This document shows positions 35,599 to 44,714 of a stretch of DNA of 63,128 nt, piece by piece (position 1 is the first letter of the stretch; every line of letters starts with the position of its first letter). The DNA is taken from the NCBI GenBank assembly GCA_028689835.1, contig JAQVCK010000002.1, forward strand, positions 1 through 63,128, written 5' to 3'. This DNA comes from Pygmaiobacter sp. (GTDB taxonomy: Bacteria; Bacillota; Clostridia; Oscillospirales; Ruminococcaceae). Position numbers and translations under genes: made by a program. The notes under the pieces are model-generated. The model was not told the DNA's origin. It made no database searches and worked only from the letters and a program-made list of their open reading frames with translations.

Positions 35599-37694
35599 CT
35601 GGGGCAAAGGCCAAAGCGGGCCGCTTTACAACCGCTGCCGCCTTTGCCGTGACCGTTTTATCGTTTGGTGGGGCTGCCGCGCTGGCGCAGTGCGCGGGCG
35701 GCAGTGCGGCCGGGTATGGTTTTGCGCTGCTGTGCGGGGTGCTGTGTGTGCCGGTGCCCGCGGTTTTTGCGGCACAGGTGATTTTTAAAAAGCTGGCGGG
35801 CCCGGCGGCACAGGCCGCAGGGCTGGTGCTGGCGTTTGTGTTGTTTGCGGGGCTGGCGGTGTTTTCCAGCGCGGTGGGCAGCGTGTGGCCGGTGCGGCTG
35901 TTGCCACTTGCCGCTGTGCTGGGCCTGCCGGTAGCCGCAAGGCGTTGCCGTGGCTCGTTTGCCGCCGTGTTGCAAACGCTGCGCGCATATCTGCCGCTGG
36001 CGGCGTTTGCCGGGGTATTGGCACTCATCAGTGCCGCGGGTGCGGGGCTGTTTGCCCACCCGGCTGCCGTGGGGCAAATTACCCCCAGCCAGGACTTTTT
36101 TTGGAACCTTGGCAACGCCGAAAGTTTTTTGCTGGGCTTCCCGCCCGCCGACCTGCGGTTTGCGGGGGTGACGCTGACCTATCATTATCTCACCGAGCTT
36201 TTGGCGGCAGGCCTTTCAATGGCAAGCGGCCTTGCGGTGTATGACGTGCTGGCCTTTTACCAAACACCGCTGCTTCTGGCACTGCTGGTGTGGGCGCTGT
36301 GGCGGCTGGGGCAGGCGATGCTTGGCGGCAGCCGCGCCAAAAGCGCGCTGTTGCTGGCAGCCACTTTTTTGCTGGGCTGTGTCAGCCTTTATAAGGTGTG
36401 GCCCAGCGGCCAAAGCCGGTTTTGGAACACCGGCATTCGCCATTTGTTGACCAACATCAACGGGCAGGCCACCGCCACGCTGTTTTTGTGCCTGTTTGTG
36501 CTGCTGTTTTGGCAGCTGGCCGGGCAAAAATTTCGTGCGGGGGCGCCGCTTTGGGCTGCACTGGTGCTCTGCTTTGGGTTGCTTTGCTTTGCCAAAGGGC
36601 CGGTTGCGGGCATCGTGGCCATTGCGGCAGTGGCGGCGGTAGTATGGGGCGGCTTGCGCGGCGGCATTTCGCGCGGCGGCACCTTGTTGTTTGTGTTGCT
36701 AGTGGGCGGCGGGTTTTGGCTGCTGTACCGGTTTTACTTTGCGGCGGGTGCTTCCACCAGCATGGTGTTCAGCCCTGCGGGCACGCTGCAAAAATCGTAT
36801 TTTGCAAATTATGTTGCGCTCATCACGGCAAAAAGCCCGCTTTTAGGCAAACTGCTGCTGCCCGTTTTTATGCTGCTGCAAACCTTTTGCATGGCACCTG
36901 CCGGGGTGGCGCTGTACCTGTTTGCCCTGCTGCGGGATGTGCGCCGCCTGCCCCGCCTGGACGTGCCGCACCTGTTTTGGCACGCGGGCGCAGTGGGCGG
37001 CATGGCAGCGTTTTTTCTGTTTGACCACTACGCAATGAGCCAGATCTATTTTGGCTTTGCAGGGTTGTTTTTCATCAACCTGCTGGCGCTGGACGCGCTG
37101 GGCGATGCGAAAAACTGGTTTGCAAAGCGCCTGCCCGCAGTGCGCAAAGTGGCGGTGGGCACGTTGGGGGTGCTGGTTGCCGCCAGTGCCGCCACCGGGC
37201 TGCTGATGCAGGCGCAGCTTGCGTTTGCGGGCTTGCAGGTGTTGGCATCCCCGCTGGAAATCGCGGCGCAAAGCACTGCGCAGCACGGCACAGTGCCACT
37301 GACAGCGGCAGAGGAAACCGGCATGTACTGGCTTGCCGCGGCGTTGCAGCCGGGCGAATTATTTGCCACCAACCGCATCCACACCGGCGCCGCACAAGAG
37401 GGGCTGAGCAATGTGTACTCCGGCCTTTCAGGCCGCGGCGCTTATATGGAAAGCTTTAAATATGCCGTTAGCAACATGGGGGTGGCCGGTGCGCAGGTGG
37501 AAGAGCGGCTGGCGGTAATAACGGCGATTTTTAATGCCGATACCCCGCACAGCACGGTGCAGAGCCTTTGCAAGGCGCGTGACATTCGCTACCTTGCGTA
37601 CTGCCCGGCCTTTGACGGGGCCATTGCCCAGTTTGCCGGCTTTTTATGTGTTTACGACAGCGAACAGCTGAAAATTTACGAAGTACCCGCATAA
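35571..37694 (+). CDS. Polytopic membrane protein, GT-C glycosyltransferase-like, unknown function
   Basis: Not a purine enzyme. About 700 residues with 11-13 predicted helices and a soluble C-terminal region (~570-707). The first large loop TPSQDFFWNLGNAESFLLGF with acidic residues and the helix layout recall GT-C fold glycosyltransferases, but no sugar-specific motif is clear. The ending KIYEVPA and the phrase AQFAGFLCVYDS resemble the soluble tails of such proteins. The start is uncertain: TTG 35571 overlaps purH by 28 bases, TTG 35595 overlaps its stop, GTG 35649 would begin inside helix 1; none has a good ribosome binding site. It is co-directional with tight spacing. Confidence 0.7.
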   Translation: MRAASVSPLTGAKAKAGRFTTAAAFAVTVLSFGGAAALAQCAGGSAAGYGFALLCGVLCVPVPAVFAAQVIFKKLAGPAAQAAGLVLAFVLFAGLAVFSSAVGSVWPVRLLPLAAVLGLPVAARRCRGSFAAVLQTLRAYLPLAAFAGVLALISAAGAGLFAHPAAVGQITPSQDFFWNLGNAESFLLGFPPADLRFAGVTLTYHYLTELLAAGLSMASGLAVYDVLAFYQTPLLLALLVWALWRLGQAMLGGSRAKSALLLAATFLLGCVSLYKVWPSGQSRFWNTGIRHLLTNINGQATATLFLCLFVLLFWQLAGQKFRAGAPLWAALVLCFGLLCFAKGPVAGIVAIAAVAAVVWGGLRGGISRGGTLLFVLLVGGGFWLLYRFYFAAGASTSMVFSPAGTLQKSYFANYVALITAKSPLLGKLLLPVFMLLQTFCMAPAGVALYLFALLRDVRRLPRLDVPHLFWHAGAVGGMAAFFLFDHYAMSQIYFGFAGLFFINLLALDALGDAKNWFAKRLPAVRKVAVGTLGVLVAASAATGLLMQAQLAFAGLQVLASPLEIAAQSTAQHGTVPLTAAEETGMYWLAAALQPGELFATNRIHTGAAQEGLSNVYSGLSGRGAYMESFKYAVSNMGVAGAQVEERLAVITAIFNADTPHSTVQSLCKARDIRYLAYCPAFDGAIAQFAGFLCVYDSEQLKIYEVPA

Positions 37695-37743
37695 CCGGGG
37701 GTGCGGCGGGCCTGCCGCACCGTAAAAAAGGGAGGTACGAACG

Positions 37744-39048
37744 ATGAAAGTTGCAGTGATCGGCGGCGGCGGGCGCGAACATGCGATCATCCGAAAGCTG
37801 AAAGAAAACCCCACCATCACCGAGCTCTATGCGCTGCCGGGCAACGGCGGCATCGGGTTTGACGCGCAGTGCGTCGAGATCCCGGCGACCGAAATTGACC
37901 GCATCGTGGAATTTGCGCAGCAAAAAGCGCTGGATTTTGTGGTGGTGGCGCCAGACGACCCGCTGGCCCTTGGGCTGGTAGACCGGCTGAACGCGGTGGG
38001 CATTGCCGCGTTTGGCCCCACGGCTGCCGCCGCTGAAATTGAAAGCAGCAAGGTGTTCAGCAAGGGCCTGATGAAAAAATACGGCATCCCCACCGCCCGG
38101 TACGAGGTGTTTACCAATGCCGACGCGGCGGCGGCCTATGTCGAGCAGGCGCATCAGTTCCCGCTGGTGCTGAAAGCCGACGGCCTTGCGCTGGGCAAGG
38201 GCGTGCTAATCTGCGAGGATAAAAAAGAGGCGCTGGCCGGGGTGCGCACCATCATGCGGGACCGTTTATTTGGCAGTGCCGGCAACCAGATGGTAATCGA
38301 AGAATACCTGACCGGGCCGGAGGTCAGCGTGCTGGCCTTTACCGACGGCACCACCATGGTGCCGATGGTGAGCAGCATGGACCACAAGCGCGCGTTTGAC
38401 GGCGACGCGGGGCCCAACACGGGCGGCATGGGCACCGTGGCCCCAAACCCGTTTTACACCCCTGAAATTGCCGCGCGCTGCGAGCGGGAGATCTTTTTGC
38501 CCACGATGGCGGCGATGAACGCCGAGGGGCGGCAGTTCCACGGTTGCTTGTACTTTGGCCTGATGCTGACACCCGACGGCCCGAAGGTGATTGAGTACAA
38601 CTGCCGGTTTGGCGACCCGGAAACGCAGGTGGTATTGCCGCTGTTGCAAAGTGACCTATTGACCATTATGCTGGCGGTCAGCGAGGGGCAGCTTGCAAAG
38701 GTGCCGGTGCAGTTTGCACAGGGCGCTGCGGCCTGTGTGGTGCTGGCCTCCGGCGGGTACCCGCAAAGCTACCGGCGCGCGCTGCCCATCACCGGCCTTA
38801 CACAGGGCCAGCTGCCGGGCACAGGCGTCACCGTGTACCACGCGGGCACAAAGCAGGCGGCGGGCGGCCTTGTCACCGCGGGCGGCCGGGTGCTGGGTGT
38901 TACGGCCACGGCCGATAATTTACAGCAAGCCGTGCAGCGCGCGTATGCGGGCGCTGCCAAAATTCGTTTTGAGGGCGCACATTACCGGCGCGACATCGGC
39001 GCGCGGGCACTGGCGGCCCTTGGCCCCAGCAGCGAAAGGAGCATCTGA
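37744..39048 (+). CDS. purD: Phosphoribosylamine-glycine ligase
   Basis: GAR synthetase, an ATP-grasp enzyme. Seen: KVAVIGGGGREHAIIRKLKE at the N-terminus, VVVAPDDPLALGLVDRLN, ATP-grasp VLKADGLALGKGVLICED and GPEVSVLAFTDG, then NTGGMGTVAPNPFYTPE and VIEYNCRFGDPETQVVLPLL (metal ligands). 434 residues. AAGGGAGGTACGAACG precedes the ATG. Confidence 0.96.
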   Translation: MKVAVIGGGGREHAIIRKLKENPTITELYALPGNGGIGFDAQCVEIPATEIDRIVEFAQQKALDFVVVAPDDPLALGLVDRLNAVGIAAFGPTAAAAEIESSKVFSKGLMKKYGIPTARYEVFTNADAAAAYVEQAHQFPLVLKADGLALGKGVLICEDKKEALAGVRTIMRDRLFGSAGNQMVIEEYLTGPEVSVLAFTDGTTMVPMVSSMDHKRAFDGDAGPNTGGMGTVAPNPFYTPEIAARCEREIFLPTMAAMNAEGRQFHGCLYFGLMLTPDGPKVIEYNCRFGDPETQVVLPLLQSDLLTIMLAVSEGQLAKVPVQFAQGAAACVVLASGGYPQSYRRALPITGLTQGQLPGTGVTVYHAGTKQAAGGLVTAGGRVLGVTATADNLQQAVQRAYAGAAKIRFEGAHYRRDIGARALAALGPSSERSI

Positions 39049-39051
39049 CCC

Positions 39052-42000
39052 ATGGTATATCGCATTTATGTTGAAAAACGGCCCGAGGTCGCCGTGGAGG
39101 CGGGCCACCTGCTGGCAGAGCTGCGCACCCAGCCGGGCGCGGGCGGGCTTGCCGGGGTACGGGTGCTCAACCGCTATGATGTAGAGGGCATTTCGCCCGA
39201 GCTATTCGCGCGCAGCATTGGCGTGGTATTTAGCGAGCCGCAGCTTGACTTTACTTACGACACGCTGCCCACCGGGGCCGACGCGGTGCTGGGGGTGGAA
39301 TACCTGCCCGGCCAGTTTGACCAGCGGGCGGATTCGGCCGCAGAGTGCATGCAGTTGCTCAGCCAGGGCGAGCGGCCGGTGGTGCGCACGGCAAAAATTT
39401 ACCTGCTGTCCGGCAGCCTTAGCCAGCAGGCGCTTGCCGCGATTGAAAAATACCTCATTAACCCGGTGGAGGCCCGCCGTGCGTCGCTAAAAACAAAAGA
39501 GACGCTGGCCAGCGCCCAGCCGCAGCCGCAGCCGGTGGAAACCCTTGCCGGGTTTTGCGCTATGGACGCCGAGTCACGCGCCGCGTTTGCCGCGCACTGG
39601 GGCCTTGCGATGGACGATGCCGACCTTGCCTTTTGCCAGCAGTATTTTGCGGGTGAACAGCGCGAGCCCACCGTGACCGAATTGCGGGTGATTGACACTT
39701 ACTGGAGCGACCACTGCCGCCACACCACGTTTGGCACGCTGCTGGACGAAGTAAAAATTGAGGACGAGACGGTCAACGCGGCATGGCAGCGCTACCTTGC
39801 GCTGCGGCGCGGCCTTGCGCGCACCAAGCCCGTCACCTTAATGGATGTGGCCACCTGCGGCATGCGCGCACTGCGCGCGGCGGGCCGCCTGCCGGGCTTG
39901 GACGAGAGCGAAGAAATCAACGCCTGTACCGTAAAAATTAAAATCCGGGTAGACGGCCGGCTGCAAGACTGGCTGCTGCTGTTTAAAAACGAGACGCACA
40001 ACCACCCCACCGAAATCGAGCCGTTTGGCGGTGCCGCCACCTGCATCGGCGGCGCGATACGCGACCCGCTTTCCGGCAGGTCGTACGTTTACCAGGCCAT
40101 GCGGGTCACCGGCGCTGCCGACCCGCTGCGCCCGTTGCAAGAGACGCTGCCCGGCAAGCTGCCGCAGCGCAAGCTCGTCACCACCGCGGCGGCGGGGTAT
40201 TCGTCTTACGGAAACCAAATCGGCCTTGCCACGGGGCTGGTGGACGAAGTGTACCACCCCGGCTATGCGGCAAAGCGCATGGAGATCGGCGCCGTGCTGG
40301 GCGCCACCCCCGCCGCCAACGTGCGGCGAGAGGTGCCCAAGGCGGGCGACGTGGTGGTGCTGCTGGGCGGGCGCACCGGGCGTGACGGCATTGGCGGGGC
40401 CACCGGCTCCTCTAAGGCGCACACCGCCGAAAGCTTAGAGACCTGCGGGGCCGAGGTGCAAAAGGGCAACGCGCCCATCGAGCGCCGGTTGCAGCGGCTG
40501 TTCCGCGACGGGGCCGTCACCCGGCTCATCAAGCGCTGCAACGACTTTGGCGCGGGTGGCGTTGCCGTCGCCATTGGCGAGCTGGCCGACGGGCTGACCA
40601 TTGACCTTGACGCCGTGCCCAAAAAATACGACGGCCTTGGCGGCACCGAGCTTGCCATCAGCGAAAGCCAGGAGCGCATGGCCGTGGTGCTGGCCCCGGC
40701 AGACCTTGACGAATTTTTGGCCGCCGCAACGGCAGAAAATTTAGAGGCCACCACCGTGGCCGTTGTCACCGAAACCCCGCGCATGGTGATGCACTGGCAG
40801 GGGCAGACCGTCGTCGATTTGTCGCGGCAGTTCCTCAGCTCCAACGGGGCACAAAAGCACACGCGGGTCGAGGTGGGGGTGCAAACCCTGGCCCAAACCC
40901 CGCCGCAGGGCGACAGCTTGCAGCAAAAGCTGGCTGCGCTGGTGGGTGACCTTAACGTGTGCAGCAAAAAGGGCCTTGCCGAGCGGTTTGATTCCACCAT
41001 TGGGGCTGCCACGGTGCTGATGCCGTTTGGCGGTGCAAGGCAGCTGACCCCCGCCCAGCTGATGGCGGCTAAATTGCCGGTGCTGGAGGGCGAGACCGAT
41101 GCCGCCAGCGGCATGGCCTACGGCTTTGCGCCCGAAATCAGCGACCAAAGCCCGTATTACGGCGCTTACCTTGCCGTCACCGAAAGCATTGCAAAATTGG
41201 TTGCCGGCGGGTTTTCGCATGAAAAAGCATACCTGACTTTTCAGGAATATTTTGAGCGGCTGGGCGAAGACCCCGCCCGCTGGGGCAAGCCGCTGGCCAG
41301 CCTGCTGGGCGCGCTGGACGCGCAGATGAGCCTTGGCGTCGCGTCGATTGGCGGCAAGGACAGCATGTCCGGCAGCTTTGAAGCACTGGACGTGCCGCCC
41401 ACCCTTGTGTCGTTTGCGGTGGCCATGGGCACTGCCGAGGGGGTGCTTTCGCCAGAGTTTAAGCAGGCGGGCAACACCATTGCGCTGCTTGCCCCCACGG
41501 TGGGCGAGGGCTTTTTGCCCGACCCGCAAAGCCAGCTTGCCGTGTTTAGCGAGATGCAGGCCCTTGCCCGTGCCGGGCGGCTGCGCGCCGCGTGGGCCGT
41601 GGGCTGGCACGGCGCCGCCGAAGGCCTGTTTAAAATGTGCCTTGGCAACCGCCTTGGGGTAGAGCTGGACAACGGCATTTCGCCCGACCAGCTATTCCGT
41701 TGCGGCATCGGCAGCTTTTTGCTAGAGCTTGCCCCCGGTGACAGTGTGGGCGAACGGCTGGGCGAAGTGAGCGAAGAGTACGTGTTTGCCGCCGCGGGAG
41801 AGCGCATTGCGCTTGACAAGCTGCAACAAATCTGGGAGGATAAGCTGGAACCGGTGTTCCCGTACCATACGGGCGAAGCGCGTGCCGTGCAAACCCTCAC
41901 CGTGCCGCTAAAAACCCCGCTGGCCGGCGGCCCGTCACTGGACGGGGCAAAGCCGCGGGTGCTCATCCCCGTGTTCCCCGGCACCAACTGCGAGTACGAC

Positions 42001-42750
42001 ACCGCCCGCGCGGTGCAGCAGGCAGGCGGCCGCCCGCAGATTTTGGTCGTCAACAACCTCACCCCGGCCCATGTGGCCGAAAGTGCCGCGGCACTGGCAA
42101 AGGCCATCGGCCAAAGCCAGATTGTGATATTGCCCGGCGGGTTTTCGGGCGGGGACGAGCCGGACGGCAGCGGTAAGTTTATTACGGCGCTGTTCCGCGC
42201 GCCCGCCATTGCCGAGGAGGTCACCGCATTGCTGCAACAGCGCGACGGCCTGATGCTGGGCATCTGCAATGGCTTTCAGGCGCTCATCAAGCTGGGGCTG
42301 TTGCCGTTTGGCCAGATACAAAAAACCAATGCCAGCTGCCCCACGCTGACCTACAACACCATTGGCCGCCACCAAAGCATGCTGGTGCGCACCCGCATTT
42401 CGTCCAGTGGTTCGCCGTGGCTTTCGCGCACCCAGCCGGGCGAAATTTACAGTGTGGCCATCAGCCACGGCGAGGGGCGGTTTGTCGCAAACGAAGAGAC
42501 TCTGCGCCGCCTTGCCGAAAACGGGCAGATTGCCGCGCAGTATGTGGACGAGCAGGGCCGCGCCACCATGCAGCCGGGTGCAAACCCCAACAGCAGTATG
42601 CTGGCAGTGGAAGCACTGCTGAGCCCGGATGGCCGTGTGCTGGGCAAAATGGGCCACAGCGAGCGCTGCGGCGAACACCTGTACCGCAACGTGCCGGGCG
42701 AGCATTGCCAGCCCATCTTTGCGGGCGGCATTGAATATTACAAATTGTAA
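39052..42750 (+). CDS. purL: Phosphoribosylformylglycinamidine synthase (large PurL-PurQ fusion)
   Basis: Converts FGAR to FGAM with glutamine as ammonia donor. 1232 residues: N-terminal PurS-like part, two AIR-synthetase-type ATP domains (HNHPTEIEPFGGAATCIGG; SIGGKDSMSGSFEALDVPPT) and a C-terminal class I glutamine amidotransferase (VLIPVFPGTNCEYDTARAV; nucleophile in LMLGICNGFQALIKLG; His in ISHGEGRFVAN). This is the long single-chain type seen in Clostridia and enterobacteria, so no purS or purQ is needed. It starts three bases after purD. Confidence 0.96.
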   Translation: MVYRIYVEKRPEVAVEAGHLLAELRTQPGAGGLAGVRVLNRYDVEGISPELFARSIGVVFSEPQLDFTYDTLPTGADAVLGVEYLPGQFDQRADSAAECMQLLSQGERPVVRTAKIYLLSGSLSQQALAAIEKYLINPVEARRASLKTKETLASAQPQPQPVETLAGFCAMDAESRAAFAAHWGLAMDDADLAFCQQYFAGEQREPTVTELRVIDTYWSDHCRHTTFGTLLDEVKIEDETVNAAWQRYLALRRGLARTKPVTLMDVATCGMRALRAAGRLPGLDESEEINACTVKIKIRVDGRLQDWLLLFKNETHNHPTEIEPFGGAATCIGGAIRDPLSGRSYVYQAMRVTGAADPLRPLQETLPGKLPQRKLVTTAAAGYSSYGNQIGLATGLVDEVYHPGYAAKRMEIGAVLGATPAANVRREVPKAGDVVVLLGGRTGRDGIGGATGSSKAHTAESLETCGAEVQKGNAPIERRLQRLFRDGAVTRLIKRCNDFGAGGVAVAIGELADGLTIDLDAVPKKYDGLGGTELAISESQERMAVVLAPADLDEFLAAATAENLEATTVAVVTETPRMVMHWQGQTVVDLSRQFLSSNGAQKHTRVEVGVQTLAQTPPQGDSLQQKLAALVGDLNVCSKKGLAERFDSTIGAATVLMPFGGARQLTPAQLMAAKLPVLEGETDAASGMAYGFAPEISDQSPYYGAYLAVTESIAKLVAGGFSHEKAYLTFQEYFERLGEDPARWGKPLASLLGALDAQMSLGVASIGGKDSMSGSFEALDVPPTLVSFAVAMGTAEGVLSPEFKQAGNTIALLAPTVGEGFLPDPQSQLAVFSEMQALARAGRLRAAWAVGWHGAAEGLFKMCLGNRLGVELDNGISPDQLFRCGIGSFLLELAPGDSVGERLGEVSEEYVFAAAGERIALDKLQQIWEDKLEPVFPYHTGEARAVQTLTVPLKTPLAGGPSLDGAKPRVLIPVFPGTNCEYDTARAVQQAGGRPQILVVNNLTPAHVAESAAALAKAIGQSQIVILPGGFSGGDEPDGSGKFITALFRAPAIAEEVTALLQQRDGLMLGICNGFQALIKLGLLPFGQIQKTNASCPTLTYNTIGRHQSMLVRTRISSSGSPWLSRTQPGEIYSVAISHGEGRFVANEETLRRLAENGQIAAQYVDEQGRATMQPGANPNSSMLAVEALLSPDGRVLGKMGHSERCGEHLYRNVPGEHCQPIFAGGIEYYKL

Positions 42751-42780
42751 TTTACACACAGATAAAAACCGGAGGGAATC

Positions 42781-44214
42781 ATGCAGCAGGATCGTTATAT
42801 CAGCCCGTTTGAAACCAGATACGCCAGTAAAGAGATGCAATACCTGTTTTCGCCCGACCACAAGTTTAAGACCTGGCGCCGCCTTTGGGTGGCACTGGCC
42901 CGCGCCGAGCAAAAGCAGGGCCTTGCCATCACCAACGCGCAGATCGCCGAGCTGGAGCGGTATCAGGACGACATCAATTACGATGTGGCCGAAGCGCGCG
43001 AAAAAGAGGTGCGCCACGACGTGATGAGCCATGTTTATGCCTATGGCGTGCAGTGCCCAAAGGCGAAGGGCATCATTCATCTTGGGGCAACCAGCTGCTA
43101 TGTGGGCGACAACACCGACATCATCATCATGCGCGAAGCGCTGGGCGTCGTGCGCCGCAAGCTACTGAACGTTATTGCACTGCTTGCCGATTTTGCCGAC
43201 AAGTACAAAGACATGCCGGCGCTCGCCTACACCCATTTGCAGCCCGCGCAGTTGACCACGGTGGGTAAGCGTGCCAGCCTGTGGCTGCAAGATTTGATGA
43301 TGGATTTCGACGAGATTGAATACCGCACCGGCACGCTGGCGCTGCTGGGCAGCAAGGGCACCACCGGCACCCAAGCCAGCTTTGTAGAACTGTTTGACGG
43401 CGACGCCGCAAAAATCAAAGCGGTGGAAGAAGACATTGCAACCGAGATGGGCTTTACCAAGGTCGTGCCGGTGTCGGGGCAGACGTACAGCCGCAAGGTG
43501 GATTCGATGGTGCTGAACACGCTGGCCGGCATTGCCGAAAGCGCGATGAAGTTTGCGACCGACCTGCGCATTTTGCAAAACTTCAAAGAGATGGAAGAGC
43601 CGTTTGAAGCGCATCAGATCGGCTCGTCCGCCATGCCCTACAAGCGCAACCCGATGCGCAGCGAGCGCATCTGTGCGCTGGCCCGCTACCTGCTGGCCGA
43701 CACGCTGAACCCCGCCTTTACCGCGGGCAGCCAGTGGTTTGAGCGCACGCTGGACGATTCTGCCAACAAGCGCATCGCGATGGCAGAGGGTTTCCTTGCG
43801 GCCGATGCGATTTTGGGTATCCTGCTCAACGTCTGCGACGGGCTGGTCGTTTACCCCAAGGTGGTGCGCGCGCGGGTACTGGCCGAGCTGCCGTTTATGG
43901 CGACCGAAAACATCATGATGCACGCCGTCAAAAAGGGCGGTGACCGGCAGGAGCTGCACGAGCGGCTGCGGCTGCACTCCATTGCCGCGGGCAAGGTGGT
44001 CAAAGAGGAGGGCGGCGCCAACGATTTGATCGCCCGCGTGCTGGCCGACCCGGCGTTTGGGTTGGTGCAGGCGGATATTGACGGCCTGTTGGTGCCCGAG
44101 CACTTTATTGGCCGTGCCCCGCAGCAGGTGACCGAGTACCTTGACAGTGCGGTGCGCCCACTGCTGAAACAAAACGAGCAACTGCTGGGCGAGCGGTACG
44201 TGCTGAGCGTGTAA
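42781..44214 (+). CDS. purB: Adenylosuccinate lyase
   Basis: Cleaves SAICAR and adenylosuccinate, releasing fumarate. Seen: HLGATSCYVGDNTDIIIMRE, LAYTHLQPAQLTTVGKRAS (catalytic His), and the signature loop GSSAMPYKRNPMRSERICAL with the catalytic Ser. 477 residues, the longer subtype related to eukaryotic ADSL. CCGGAGGGAATC precedes the ATG. Last gene of the pur operon. Confidence 0.95.
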   Translation: MQQDRYISPFETRYASKEMQYLFSPDHKFKTWRRLWVALARAEQKQGLAITNAQIAELERYQDDINYDVAEAREKEVRHDVMSHVYAYGVQCPKAKGIIHLGATSCYVGDNTDIIIMREALGVVRRKLLNVIALLADFADKYKDMPALAYTHLQPAQLTTVGKRASLWLQDLMMDFDEIEYRTGTLALLGSKGTTGTQASFVELFDGDAAKIKAVEEDIATEMGFTKVVPVSGQTYSRKVDSMVLNTLAGIAESAMKFATDLRILQNFKEMEEPFEAHQIGSSAMPYKRNPMRSERICALARYLLADTLNPAFTAGSQWFERTLDDSANKRIAMAEGFLAADAILGILLNVCDGLVVYPKVVRARVLAELPFMATENIMMHAVKKGGDRQELHERLRLHSIAAGKVVKEEGGANDLIARVLADPAFGLVQADIDGLLVPEHFIGRAPQQVTEYLDSAVRPLLKQNEQLLGERYVLSV

Positions 44215-44351
44215 CCCACCCCTTGCGCCGCGCCGTTTTGGCCCCCGTGCGGCAAAGCGGCCGGTGCGGGCCATGTGCTAATGGCGCCCCCAATGCCTGC
44301 CGGCGGCAGGGCTAGGCGAAAAAATGCGTAAAAAGCAAGCATATAAAATAA

Positions 44352-44403
44352 AGCACCCCGTTTGCGGCAGCGTGTACTGCGGCACAAACGGAGTGCTATT
44401 TTT
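44352..44403. terminator. Terminator of the pur operon
   Basis: AGCACCCCGTTTG (44352-44364) pairs with CAAACGGAGTGCT (44385-44397), 12 of 13 positions, followed by ATTTTTT. An A-rich left flank means it may also stop the convergent small gene. Confidence 0.75.
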
Positions 44404-44422
44404 TACCTATTTGGGGTGAGGG

Positions 44423-44644
44423 CTATTTTTCCTCAATGGTATAGGTAAACTGGTACTGCTCTTGCAGCGCCTTTACCTTGGCCTCATTGTCTTCAATAAA
44501 GGTTTCGGTGTAAATCGACTTGCCCTGTTTCTGGTAATCTTTCACGATTTGATTCAGCTTTTCCCAGCACTCGGCATGCTTCGGCTCTTTCTCCTCGTCC
44601 ATCGAAATCACAAACTCGCGGTGTTTCGGAATACGTGCTTTCAT
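44423..44644 (-). CDS. Small hypothetical protein
   Basis: 73 residues, soluble, highly charged: KARIPKHREFVISMDEEKEP then mostly helical with many Lys/Glu (KLNQIVKDYQKQGKSIY). I do not recognise a family. A GAGGGA ribosome binding site lies upstream of the ATG on the minus strand. Good codon use and a terminator after it support a real gene. It lies downstream of the leuB-like gene on the same strand, 70 bases away. Confidence 0.6.
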   Translation of the reverse strand: MKARIPKHREFVISMDEEKEPKHAECWEKLNQIVKDYQKQGKSIYTETFIEDNEAKVKALQEQYQFTYTIEEK

Positions 44645-44714
44645 CCGTTGTCCCTCACTTCATTTTTTTCACACTTGCAACAGTATACGGCATCTGCAGC
44701 CCTTTGGCAAGGGG

